From contig OZ038480.1 in the NCBI GenBank assembly GCA_964036315.1, positions 9,603,703 through 9,667,702 of the forward strand: 64,000 nt of DNA. Reading direction: 5' to 3'. This stretch comes from Acanthosepion esculentum. Lineage: Eukaryota > Mollusca > Cephalopoda > Sepiida > Sepiidae. Below are positions 21,274 to 29,712 of the stretch, piece by piece. The notes beneath the pieces are model-generated. The model searched no databases and was not told the origin of the DNA. It saw only the letters and a list, made by a program, of their open reading frames with translations. Numbering within the stretch: the first letter of the stretch is position 1; every line of letters starts with the position of its first letter. The position numbers and the translations under genes are program-made.

Positions 21274-22766
21274 TGTCTTTTTCCTTAATGGGGTCCATCG
21301 GAAAAGGAAAAAAATATTTTTCTAGAAGAGAAATTGGCTGATAATTCTACAACATAACATCGTCCATCCTCTCCAAGAAGCACAAACGGAATTATTCTTT
21401 TACGATGGAGTAGACGAAAGGTGGCATAACGTCATAGAAAGATTGAATAATTGAAGACTGATTAATGATTCTAAGAATGTATATGACTTTAAGATAGGAT
21501 TTTACGAAGAACTTTAAAAGAAGGTCCATGACTATCATTGCCTTATTCTACTTGGCGGTGACCACTTCCTTTCAAAAATTAAGAGCGACAAAGAATTTTA
21601 TTGTACCAAATGTTTGCAAGATTTAAATTCTTGTCTTTCTCATATAAAGTACACACACTGCCATTATCTTCACGGCGATGATGAAAACAGCCAAATTAGA
21701 GGGTTTTCCTGATGGAATCAACAGCTATGATTCTGTGACCAAGGATAAACATCAAGTCATAGAACATCGGCTCTGGGGGGTTAGGGTTGATCTCTACCAG
21801 GCCTACTTACCTAAGACACCCTGCATATTAATGAACAGTTCTCTTTTTAATGTTTAGGAAGCTGGTGAGATGCTCAGTTGCGCAACGCCCTGTAAAATTT
21901 TACGAAAGATTGTTAAAAGATCGTCCATAAATATCATGGCCTTTTTCTACTTGATGCTTAGGATTGATTTCTACCAGATCTACTTACCAAAGACACGCTA
22001 CACATTAATGAACAACAAACGTTTTTTTAGACACTCTACACACTTATGAACAGCTCTCTTTTCATTATTAGTAAGCTGGTCAGAGGCTCAGTTGCACAAC
22101 CACCTGAATGATTTTACGAAACATCGTCAAAAAAACGTCCGTGACTATCACGGCCTTTTTCTACTTCGTGGTTAAGGTTGATTTCTACCAGATCTACTTA
22201 CCAAAGGCACGATACACATTAATGAACAGCTCTCTTTTCATGTGCAGTAAGCTGGTCAGATGCTCAGTTGCGCAACCACCTAAATGATTTTACGAAAGAT
22301 CGTTAATAGGTCGTCCATGACTATCATGGCCATTCTCTACTTGGCGGTGACCACTTCCTTTCGAACTTGAACAGCGGCAAGGAGTTTTTATTGGACCAAA
22401 TGATGTCTTTTCCTTAATTATTTCGCCAGCATCCTTCGTTTTTGTGTATCTTTTTCTCATTTAAAATTCCTTCTTAAATATCCAACATTTTTTATTTATT
22501 AAATCCTTTTTTCCCCTATTTTCATTTTCTTTTTCGTTTTTTTTTTTCATGGTCGGGACTATTTTCCTTTATTCTCTCCTGCAATTAATTTTACACTGTA
22601 TAATCATTTTTTGTTATTTTAATTTAAACATTCCGTCTTCAGCATGTCATGCGGAATACGTCCATTTTTTTTTGTAATTTTCTTTTTCGCCACATTTTCC
22701 GTCGTAGGATACACGCGACACGCTGTCGCTTGGTTTAACGAGGTAAGTCGCCGTTTTTTCGCTATA
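21274..22766 (-). mobile_element. Gypsy-type 3' LTR with internal tandem repeats
   Basis: On the minus strand this follows a polypurine tract (AGGGGGGAG, 22775-22767) just after a Gypsy pol end, so it sits where the 3' LTR should be. It begins TATAGCG rather than TG, a probable point change, and could end with a CA at 21275-21274. In the middle, units of about 165-200 bp with AAGATCGTCCATGACTATC and ATTAATGAACAGCTCTC repeat three to four times. The same LTR occurs at 9779-11325. Confidence 0.65.
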
Positions 22767-22775
22767 CTCCCCCCT

Positions 22776-23170
22776 GGTTTCATTATCACAAATCGAACAG
22801 CTTGGAGCAGCTCTCTTTATCCTGGTACTTCGTCGTAATGGAACTATCTCCCTTGCGCGTGTCGAAGAGTCGTCTCCTGAGGAGTCATCAGACGTATCTC
22901 GAGTTTCCGAATCTCTGCCTCTGAGGTAGCATCGAATTCGCAGATCTCAATTATCTGATCACTGTCAGACGATGAACCATCATTGGATTCACTCGATGAT
23001 GTATCAGAATCAACGAAAAGGCGATGATCTTTTACATGCCGTGGTGTCCCGTCAACTAGTATTGTTTATGGACTTAAATTGTCCGTCACTCGACCCACTT
23101 GATACCTGGAGTTACATCGGCTATGGGGAGCTTTCACCCATACTGTTCCCAACTTTTAGTCATTCCTCTT
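22776..23170 (-). pseudogene. Gypsy integrase C-terminus
   Basis: The minus strand reads GTVWVKAPHSRCNSRYQVGR, then TILVDG and RHVKDHRLFVDSDTSSSES, an acidic stretch, and after one frameshift VPLRRSTRIKRAAPSCS. The DG..RHVKDLR-type block and the basic PLRRSTR tail are characteristic of the C-terminal end of Gypsy/Ty3 integrases. At least one stop and one frameshift are present. Everything upstream (reverse transcriptase, protease, gag) is missing, so this is a 5'-truncated copy. Confidence 0.75.
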
Positions 23171-23174
23171 TTTT

Positions 23175-23602
23175 TTCCAGTGATAATTATACATTACTTA
23201 GCTTAATAGGGTGCAAAATGAAAATGTCGAGAAATAGATTTGCTGGAAGATTTGTCTTTCACCAAATCATTTGTTTGCTTTGGAAGTCGGAAATCGGAAA
23301 CTTGAATTTGATCTACGCTCAAATACCGCTGACACAACTGGGGCATTTTTAAGTAGTTCAACGACAGAACAAGCCGAAAAACTTATCGATATTTACTTAA
23401 GACTGTCGGACATCACTTGCTTCAGGTATACCGTAAGGATGGAACTGATTCTGATAATAATCTTTTGCGGAACATTTTAATTCCAGTAATATCGCGATAT
23501 ACTGTGGCTCCAGTTGTGAGAACAAAAACAAATGACTGGGAACTCCAACTGAATGCGCTTAAACTGAATCAGCAGATAAAAGCGGAAACCCAACCGATTT
23601 AG
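23175..23602 (+). pseudogene. Unrecognised broken frame
   Basis: Two overlapping plus-strand frames (23271-23480, 23417-23602) read as one protein across a frameshift: FALEVGNRKLEFDLRSNTAD, EQAEKLIDIYLRLSDITC, then RKDGTDSDNNLLRNILIPVI and ending KAETQPI. Composition is protein-like and unlike the AT-rich surroundings. I do not recognise the family; a structural protein of another retroelement is one possibility. Confidence 0.35.
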
Positions 23603-23639
23603 CACCAGTCAGATACCCTACCCCTAGACTATCTTCGCA

Positions 23640-23830
23640 TGTGATATACATAGGTAGCATTTCTTTATTCAAACATGACGGCAACATTATCAAAGGCTTG
23701 CACTACACATGTCGGATTCAAGTTCTATTGTACAACATTTAAATGAATATTCCTGTCTATATTCACGTTTTAGAGAAATATTTATTGACAATACATGTAT
23801 ACTCCACCATGAAAATTGATAGGTATTCTG
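23640..23830 (+). repeat. Dispersed repeat F, copy 1
   Basis: ATTATCAAAGGCTTGCA..TCGGATTCAAGTTCTATTG and ATACATGTATACTCCACCAT recur at 25830-26105 and 60925-61190 in the same orientation. Family unknown. Confidence 0.6.
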
Positions 23831-24299
23831 TGTGAGTAGGTAATGATAATTAGTCATTTATTTTCGAGGCAAGAATAACAAAATTTAGCCATGATGGCCT
23901 TCCATATGAACGTGTTTTGTGCGTGTGATGGGTGTGTGGAGGGGTGAGTGAGTGTGTGTCTGTGTGTGTGTGTAGACAAGCCGGTATAAGCTATAAAACA
24001 TGACTTTTGAAAATATATTAAGTTTGACGCTGAAATGAAGACTTAACACGATGAAAATTATCTCTAGATACCGTCTGGAAGCCATTTAATGTCCTTCGAA
24101 GACATTACTGTAAACTTTCATTTTATTTAACATCACAATAATAATGAAATATATCAAAGGTAAAGATATAACAAATCTCATTTAAACAACATTTTATATT
24201 ATTTTGAATGATGGCTTTTTGTGAGAAATGTTATCATTTATATGCAAATTTAATGAGAGCAACTCAGTGTAAGCGCATTCTACAGTTTACTTCACGCCC
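23831..24299. other. Unassigned interval
   Basis: A short (GT)n run near 23945-23972; nothing else recognised. Confidence 0.35.
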
Positions 24300-24334
24300 T
24301 TTAACATTTAGTGCAATATCTTCCACATTATATC

Positions 24335-24378
<44 letters not shown>

Positions 24379-24657
24379 AAATAGCAGTAGATGCTTGGAA
24401 AAACCTTGGGTATTTCGGCTTGTAGTTGAACCAATAGGGAATATGAGGAATAAAAAAAGAAAGAACCAAGAACATGAAATTGAGGCGAAAACAATCGTCC
24501 AGAATTCAAGCTCAGAGTCCAAAGAAAAAAACCGTCCAAAACGAGTAAAAGTAACAACGTAAAGTGCTCAATACACGATGAAAAGAGCAAATCTAATGTA
24601 AACATAAAGAGCCAGGTAAACCTACCTAGGTTTCACCTAATCGGATCGTCAGGGTAA

Positions 24658-24660
<3 letters not shown>
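24300..24660 (-). mobile_element. Hammerhead repeat family D, left arm
   Basis: Minus-strand copy: hammerhead, then TGGCTCTTTATGTTTACATT, a region encoding GFFLWTLSLNSGRLF, ending in TA repeats near 24332-24372. The plus-strand counterpart lies at 24742-25010. Read as the terminal repeat of a Penelope-like element. Confidence 0.6.
24615..24658 (-). ncRNA. Type I hammerhead ribozyme, family D
   Basis: Minus strand CTGACGA (24652-24646), stem II CC/GG with loop GATTA, GAAA (24634-24631), stem III ACC-TA-GGT, and a GTA cleavage triplet. Stem I pairs ACC before the core with GGT after it. Core complete. Confidence 0.7.

Positions 24661-24661
<1 letters not shown>

Positions 24662-24692
<31 letters not shown>
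24662..24692. repeat. (TA)n microsatellite
   Basis: Short TA array separating the left arm from the palindrome. Confidence 0.95.
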
Positions 24693-24695
<3 letters not shown>

Positions 24696-24790
24696 AAACC
24701 TAATGAGCCAGACACACCTACCAAGGTTTCACTTAGGCAGATCTGCCTAAGTGAAACCTTGGTAGGTGTGTCTGGCTCATTAGGTTTGAC
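24693..24790. repeat. Perfect 98-bp palindrome
   Basis: Arms of 49 bp (24693-24741 and 24742-24790) match without error and without spacer; the centre is GGCAGATCTGCC. Each arm contains AAGTGAAACCTTGGTAGGT, the 3' half of the family D hammerhead (GAAA, stem III, GTA), while the CUGANGA half is missing at the centre. Confidence 0.95.
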
Positions 24791-25008
24791 TAGGTTTGCT
24801 CTACGCTTGTATTGAGCTCTTTAGTTAGTTGTTTACTCGTATCGGGTTTTTTTCTTTGGGCCTTGAACCTGTATCTGTGCGATTATTTTCGACAGACTTT
24901 CATGTTCCTGGCTCTTTCTTTTTTTAAAACCTTCTTTTCCTTCGTGATTGATTTGGCTGTTGTTAAATCAAGAGTTCGAAGGTTTTTCGACACGAGTATA
25001 GTTACCTA

Positions 25009-25010
<2 letters not shown>
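24742..25010 (+). mobile_element. Hammerhead repeat family D, right arm
   Basis: Plus-strand copy of the left arm, carrying CTGGCTCATTAGGTTTGACT and coding-like sequence GFFLWALNLYLCDYFRQTF. It begins inside the ribozyme, so the hammerhead is truncated. The conserved frame in both arms suggests the start of a Penelope-type ORF. Confidence 0.55.

Positions 25011-25013
<3 letters not shown>

Positions 25014-25046
<33 letters not shown>
25014..25046. repeat. (TA)n microsatellite
   Basis: TA run between families D and C. Confidence 0.95.
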
Positions 25047-25049
<3 letters not shown>

Positions 25050-25106
25050 GATATTGAATTCGACACCCAGAGGCGACAGTCTGTTTCAAGCCAATAGTCA
25101 GGCCAT
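25047..25106 (-). ncRNA. Decayed hammerhead, family C
   Basis: Minus strand CTGACTA in place of CUGANGA, a weakened stem II, GAAA intact (25087-25084), CAGACTGTC following. Probably inactive. It is the inverted partner of the copy at 25563. Confidence 0.5.
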
Positions 25107-25562
25107 CTGCGCTGTGTTTTTGCTTAACTTTTTATATATAGAGGCCAGTGATGCATTTTGAATAGAGTCTATTGTAATATTCTAACGGTTATTTTGATGT
25201 TGTGGTTTGTAACTTTGTTTATTATTTACTTAGTTTATTGATTTGTAATTTGTTTAAATGGTTTTTGTTTATATGTTTTATTTTATTTACTTTCACTTAT
25301 TCTTTTTCGTTTTCAGTTCTTTTATCATTAAGTAGCGTAGTACAAATTCGTTTTCGCGTCTTCATTTTAAGATGAGTTCCGGTCGTTTATTTAGTAGTTT
25401 GGTTTGGGTTGGGAAGGTAATTATGGCTATTTTCCCTCCCGGCAGAATTTACAGTGTTTGGATGGATTGTTGTACATTGGCATTCTTTTCCTTATTTGTT
25501 TTTTTTAATCTCCCATATATGTTTAAAAAGCATCGTGTAGTTCGCGCATTTACGAGTGCACA
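25107..25562. other. Spacer between inverted family C copies
   Basis: T-rich sequence flanked by inverted hammerhead copies. The frame starting at 25372 has no recognised domain. Confidence 0.35.
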
Positions 25563-25700
25563 TGGCCTGACAATTGCATTTAGCATGAAACAGACTGTCA
25601 CCTCTATGTTGACTTCAACGTTCACTTTTATATTTGCATACGCTCTATCCCTGATATTGAACACTTCAACTCATAAATATAACATACATTAAAACTATAT
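25563..25700 (+). ncRNA. Family C copy with near-complete hammerhead
   Basis: CTGACAA (25567-25573; last G changed to A), stem II TGC/GCA, GAAA (25587-25590), CAGACTGTC. The rest of the family C unit follows (GTTGACTTCAACGTTCAC..ATATTGAACACTT) to about 25700. The change at the conserved G should reduce or abolish cleavage. Confidence 0.6.
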
Positions 25701-25708
25701 TTTGCCAT

Positions 25709-25716
<8 letters not shown>

Positions 25717-25802
<86 letters not shown>
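25717..25802. repeat. (TA)n microsatellite
   Basis: TA array of about 85 bp at the 3' end of the family C copy. Confidence 0.95.
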
Positions 25803-25804
<2 letters not shown>

Positions 25805-25829
25805 TTAGGCAGTATATCTTCATTCATGC

Positions 25830-26105
25830 ATAATGGCAACATTATCAAAGGCTTACATTACGTATGTTGGATTCAAGTTCTATTGTACAACATTTAGAAG
25901 AATATTCAAGTTTTAGATAAATATTTATTGGCAATACAAGTATACTCCACCAGGAAAATAAAAATAAATACTTCCAATTCTTGCGCTACATAAAAAATGC
26001 AACCAACACTAAATAAGATTAATTATGTGTATATCAACAATGCTTTAAAATGCCTATAAAAGCAATGTTTTGGGGATGTTCAAATTGTAATTTTTAAAAA
26101 TTGCA
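25830..26105 (+). repeat. Dispersed repeat F, copy 2
   Basis: Longer copy of the repeat at 23640; also contains ACCAACACTAAATAAGATTA and AAGCAATGTTTTGGGGATG, shared with 60925-61190. Confidence 0.65.
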
Positions 26106-26157
26106 CGTTGAGTATTTTAAAACATTAATAATACTAATATACAGTACTTTCGATGTT

Positions 26158-26220
26158 ACTTTTAAGTAAAAAAAATCAGGTGAGTCACTTTGACTCACCT
26201 GATTTTTTTTACTTAAAAGT
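26158..26220. repeat. Perfect inverted repeat, 30-bp arms
   Basis: Arms 26158-26187 and 26191-26220 match exactly around a 3-nt loop (CTT). The inner sequence is ATCAGGTGAGTCA. As RNA it would form a very stable hairpin; as DNA, a cruciform. Confidence 0.95.
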
Positions 26221-26344
26221 TTTTTCGCTAATTGTTTTTAGGGTCAAATTAATTTTTAATCTTACTAATATAAAGACCCCTTCCCGACCACCTAGTAAAA
26301 AAGTTTACTCACCCTAAGGTATTCTATTGATAATTATAATTTTG

Positions 26345-26590
26345 GAAAGCCGAGGCGTAACGTCGGGAGTCTGGCAATAAAGATGAAGACAACAGTCCTA
26401 ACAATGTAAATAGTGTAAATAGTTACAATACCTCATCTCAGAAATATACACAAAACCTGAAGAAGGCCGTACAACGACTGAAACGTCGGGAGTCTGGCAA
26501 TAAAGATGAGGACAACAGTCCGAACAATGTAAATAGTGTAAATAGTTACAATACTTCATCGCCAAAATATAGACAAATTCTATTACTGTT
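26345..26590 (+). mobile_element. Tandem dimer of a 123-bp hammerhead unit
   Basis: Two direct units; the anchor CGTCGGGAGTCTGGC occurs at 26361 and 26484, a period of 123 bp. Each unit continues with AAAGATGA(A/G)GACAACAGTCC and AATGTAAATAGTGTAAATAG. Same family as the inverted pair at 2371-2865. Tandem multimers carrying hammerheads resemble retrozymes and the termini of Penelope-like elements. Confidence 0.7.
26450..26500 (+). ncRNA. Hammerhead ribozyme-like motif in the dimer
   Basis: CTGAAGA (26457-26463), an imperfect stem II (AGGCCG with CGACT), GAAA (26480-26483), then CGTC as minimal stem III and cleavage site before GGGAGTC. The upstream unit has lost its CUGANGA box. Confidence 0.6.
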
Positions 26591-27690
26591 TTCAAATAAA
26601 AAAATAAATTTACTCTTACCAAAAAAGACTAGTATGTTTACAATGCTGTCTTAAAAAAAAGTCCTTATTCTGTTAAAAAAGCAATTGGGAAAAAAAACTA
26701 AAACAATTGAATTTTCAACGGGGAGGGGCGAAGCGAATAATTTTGTCTTTTTCTGTAGAGGCATAAAACAGTTTGCACAAAAAACAATCAAATTATTTTC
26801 ACTTAGCTTTTTCCTTCTTTCTGATGAGGTTTTTGACATCAACATCGAAGCTTTTCAAATATTGTCGAAATTCTCAACCCTTATCAAAGAAAGATTCTAT
26901 TTGTTGTGCATGTATTTTTACGTTATTTTAGGCGTTCGCTTCAATATTGCACCGTCGTGTGACTGTGATACGTTTCATTTATTTATGCAATGCTATTTGT
27001 CTATTTTTCATCTACAAAGTACCTAAACCAAATAAGAATTTTGCGTAGTTTCGACATAGATTTAGATTTCTGGATGTACGGTATGGTAATCCACACGCCA
27101 ACTGGGAAAAGTTAATAAAAATTAAATAAACAGACTTTGTCGATAGAGCTTCAAAAAAAACTGAAAATTCTATATAAAAATGAATCTAACTACTTTAGGT
27201 TGCCAATTTATTGATTCAACCTCCTGAATATATCTATATCTATCAATCTATGTGCGTTCGTTTTGAGCGGTTGGTTATATGTAAACTTCGTTGTTTGCTA
27301 CGCTATCCTTCAAATTGTCGGCTAGATTTTTCTCTTTTGCTTATATTAATTTGTTTTTATCCTTTAAACCCAGGAATATCAAGAGTTGCTTTGTATCGCT
27401 ATTCAATTTGTGTTCCTCTGCATTGAGAACAGGAATCAAGCTGATTATTTCTAAACGGAAAAATCCATCACGTAATGTCGTGCTTTGCAAGCGAATGATC
27501 AAAACTCTTGTATGCTTCATTCTTGCTTTAATGACAGGTAGAGAGCAACAGATTCTGAGGCAAGTTATGGTTCAGCAGAAATTCAATGATTCTAACAGAG
27601 GAAGAGGATAAAGTTCTTCTCGTGAATAGAACGTCTCACAATGCTTAGTATTCCGCCGATGAAATAGCGGTCGAACTGGAAGGGAATATA
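26591..27690. other. Unassigned interval
   Basis: Several 60-110 codon frames with no recognised domains; AT-rich. No repeat match seen in the window. Confidence 0.3.
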
Positions 27691-27696
27691 TTCAAT

Positions 27697-27822
27697 ATGA
27701 CTTCCGCTTTTCTATCTTTCATTCTAATTCTTCTCGTCGGTTCTCCTGCTTCAAAGGATTCCGCATTTTCTGTCAATTCGAGTAGAAATGAAAACTGTTC
27801 GGGTTCTTCGTTTCTTTCTTGA
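27697..27822 (+). CDS. Hypothetical 41-residue peptide, signal-like
   Basis: ATG at 27697 opens MTSAFLSFILILLVGSPAS, a short polar start, an uninterrupted hydrophobic core and a small-residue cleavage-like site, then 22 Ser-rich residues with one Cys before TGA at 27820. This looks like a secretory signal peptide, but a frame this short in a repeat-rich region can arise by chance. No promoter, splice site or homologue can be shown. Confidence 0.15.
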   Translation: MTSAFLSFILILLVGSPASKDSAFSVNSSRNENCSGSSFLS

Positions 27823-27962
27823 ACCAGGATTTGATGAAACTCGAACACAAATCTTTTCAGAACAAATATCCAGCTTATCGACATTTTCCTTCGATATCAG
27901 AAATGTCTCGAACTCGCAGCTTTTGTGAAAATGCAAAACTATTAGTAAATTCACGAGCAATA

Positions 27963-27991
27963 AATATATATATATATATATGTTTATATAT

Positions 27992-28064
<73 letters not shown>

Positions 28065-28090
28065 AAATGTCTATGTATATATATATATGC
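27963..28090. repeat. (TA)n complex
   Basis: TA arrays with a few TG/CA interruptions. Confidence 0.95.
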
Positions 28091-28191
28091 AATATTTATA
28101 CATATTTTTTATATATTATATATGTGCGGTACCTATTGGAAAGCGCTCAATATCAGTGATAGAGCTAACATATTTAGTTGGATTGATGTGT

Positions 28192-28273
28192 GTTTGTGAT
28201 CCTGGGTTTCAGGCTATTTTTGATCGTTAGACAAGCTCTGACGATCGCAATAGCGTGAACCCAGGGTCACAAA
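28192..28273. ncRNA. Head-to-head decayed hammerheads, family E
   Basis: Left copy on the minus strand: CTAACGA (one change), GAAA intact. Right copy on the plus strand: CTGACGA (28238-28244), stem II CGC/GCG, but GAAC replaces GAAA. Both then read CCCAGG(A/G)TCACAAAC. The two arms carry complementary damage, each lacking what the other retains. Confidence 0.6.
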
Positions 28274-28288
28274 CTATCATGAATCTAA

Positions 28289-28290
<2 letters not shown>

Positions 28291-28358
<68 letters not shown>
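28291..28358. repeat. (TA)n microsatellite
   Basis: TA array abutting the family C pair. Confidence 0.95.
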
Positions 28359-28361
<3 letters not shown>

Positions 28362-28387
28362 TGAACATTGAAGTCAACATTTAGAGG

Positions 28388-28424
28388 CGACAGGCTGTTT
28401 CATGCTAGACGCAATCGTCAGGCT
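28388..28424 (-). ncRNA. Hammerhead ribozyme, family C (left arm)
   Basis: CTGACGA (28421-28415), stem II TGC/GCA, GAAA (28401-28398), CAGCCTGTC with a GTC triplet. Core complete; stem I is short. Confidence 0.7.
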
Positions 28425-28440
28425 ACCTTCATCCACCATG

Positions 28441-28486
28441 TGGTCTGACGATTGGGTCTAGCATGAAACAGCCTGTCGCCTCTAAG
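28441..28486 (+). ncRNA. Hammerhead ribozyme, family C (right arm)
   Basis: CTGACGA (28445-28451), GAAA (28465-28468), stem III ACAG..CTGT and GTC. Stem II has one C-to-G change that breaks a pair. Confidence 0.65.
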
Positions 28487-28576
28487 TGTTGACTTCAATT
28501 TTCACTTTTATATTTACACACGCTCTATCTCTGATATTAAGCACTTTATCCCATAAATATAGCACAACTTAAGACT

Positions 28577-28600
28577 ATATATATATATATATATATATAT
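28577..28600. repeat. (TA)n microsatellite
   Basis: Short TA array at the junction of two hammerhead families. Confidence 0.9.
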
Positions 28601-28676
28601 TTTCTTTTGAATTTTCTCATATTCTCTAATGAGACTTTTTATTTGAAAATAGTTCCGAAATATGTATTGTCCATAC

Positions 28677-28722
28677 GATGACCTAGCGCTTTCGAACATC
28701 ATTGTTCATCTTCAGGGTCAAT
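28677..28722 (-). ncRNA. Hammerhead ribozyme, family P1 (left arm)
   Basis: Minus strand CTGAAGA (28715-28709), stem II GAAC/GTTC, GAAA (28693-28690), two-pair stem III, and stem I TGACC/GGTCA. All core bases present. Confidence 0.75.
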
Positions 28723-28879
28723 ATTTTAGTCAACATTTTTTTTTTTTTTTTTTTTTTTTAAACAAACATTTGCCAATTATCTTGTAGCGTAATCATGTTG
28801 CTACTTTTTTACAAACTAAAAACGTTAAATTCCTTTTAAATTCAAAAAAAAAAAAAAAAAAAATTTTTGACTAAAATAT

Positions 28880-28921
28880 TGACCCTGAAGATGAACAATG
28901 ATGTTCGAAAGCGCTAGGTCA
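28880..28921 (+). ncRNA. Hammerhead ribozyme, family P1 (right arm)
   Basis: CTGAAGA (28885-28891), stem II GAAC/GTTC, GAAA (28907-28910), then GCGCTA: A-G pairs with C-T around a CG turn, leaving A at the cleavage site. Stem I is TGACC/GGTCA. The tiny stem III is the form described for Penelope-element hammerheads. Confidence 0.78.
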
Positions 28922-29066
28922 TCGTATGGACAATACATATTTCGGAACTATTTTCAAATAAAAAGTCTCATTAGAGAATATGAGAAAATTCAAAAGAAAA
29001 TATGTAAGACTATGTTGTCTTTAACATTCAACACTACATGTTTGAAAGAAAAGTTGCTGCCAAATT

Positions 29067-29070
<4 letters not shown>

Positions 29071-29124
<54 letters not shown>
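29071..29124. repeat. (TA)n microsatellite
   Basis: TA array at the end of the plus Penelope arm. Confidence 0.95.
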
Positions 29125-29126
<2 letters not shown>

Positions 29127-29448
29127 ATAAGGAGTCTCCCCTTTTCACACAGATGGACTCGCCGAGGTATACATATACTACTACCAGTGCATACCCGGAG
29201 TCTGTAGTATCAGCGTCTGCATTAGAGGAGGGTAGCACAAGAGTCACCGTCACGAGCACCTAGACTCAGTAAGGAGTTATACCGCGATACTTCAATACCA
29301 AGACTGTATATATATTATTGCTACTAACCTGAATTCCTGGATCTACTAACCCGCATTACCAGTTTGTATTATTACGTTAATACATTTATTTTCCTTATCT
29401 ATTCCTGGCGTTTGTTATTTATTGATATCGGATTTCATCCCGGAACCT

Positions 29449-29451
<3 letters not shown>
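29125..29451. other. Unassigned interval
   Basis: Less AT-rich than its surroundings, but no frame or repeat recognised. Confidence 0.3.

Positions 29452-29516
<65 letters not shown>
29452..29516. repeat. (TA)n microsatellite
   Basis: TA array of about 65 bp. Confidence 0.95.
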
Positions 29517-29517
<1 letters not shown>

Positions 29518-29712
29518 TCAAGGATATGATTTGTGTAGATTCCAATAAGCAAAAACACTATTCTTAAAAGTGTTCAATACAGAGTAGAGTAAATATTACT
29601 TATACTGTTGATTGCAGAATAAAGAGTCTTTATTCTACATTCATTACCATCACTTGAGAAGACACCAGAAGTGTTGAAACAAAATGGTTATTTTGGTTGT
29701 GATGTTATAACA

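Larger units (their letters stand above)
28360..28577. mobile_element. Head-to-head pair, hammerhead family C
   Basis: Left arm 28360-28424 (minus) and right arm 28441-28577 (plus) share TGTTGACTTCAAT and the hammerhead; the right arm runs on through the full family C 3' part (CACGCTCTATCTCTGATATT). TA arrays lie on both outer sides. Confidence 0.75.
28600..29065. mobile_element. Head-to-head Penelope-like 5' ends (family P1)
   Basis: The minus copy (28735-28600) and plus copy (28862-29065) are near-identical inverted arms around a T-run/A-run spacer. Each has a hammerhead, then a frame encoding IKSLIREYEKIQKKI; the plus copy continues to LSLTFNTTCLKEKLLPNYTH. The (I)REYEK..FN.TC..E.LLP.YT pattern recurs at 47465-48115, 50000, 58400 and 58600 and matches the N-terminal region of Penelope-like proteins as I know it. 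Only this terminal part is present. Confidence 0.65.
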
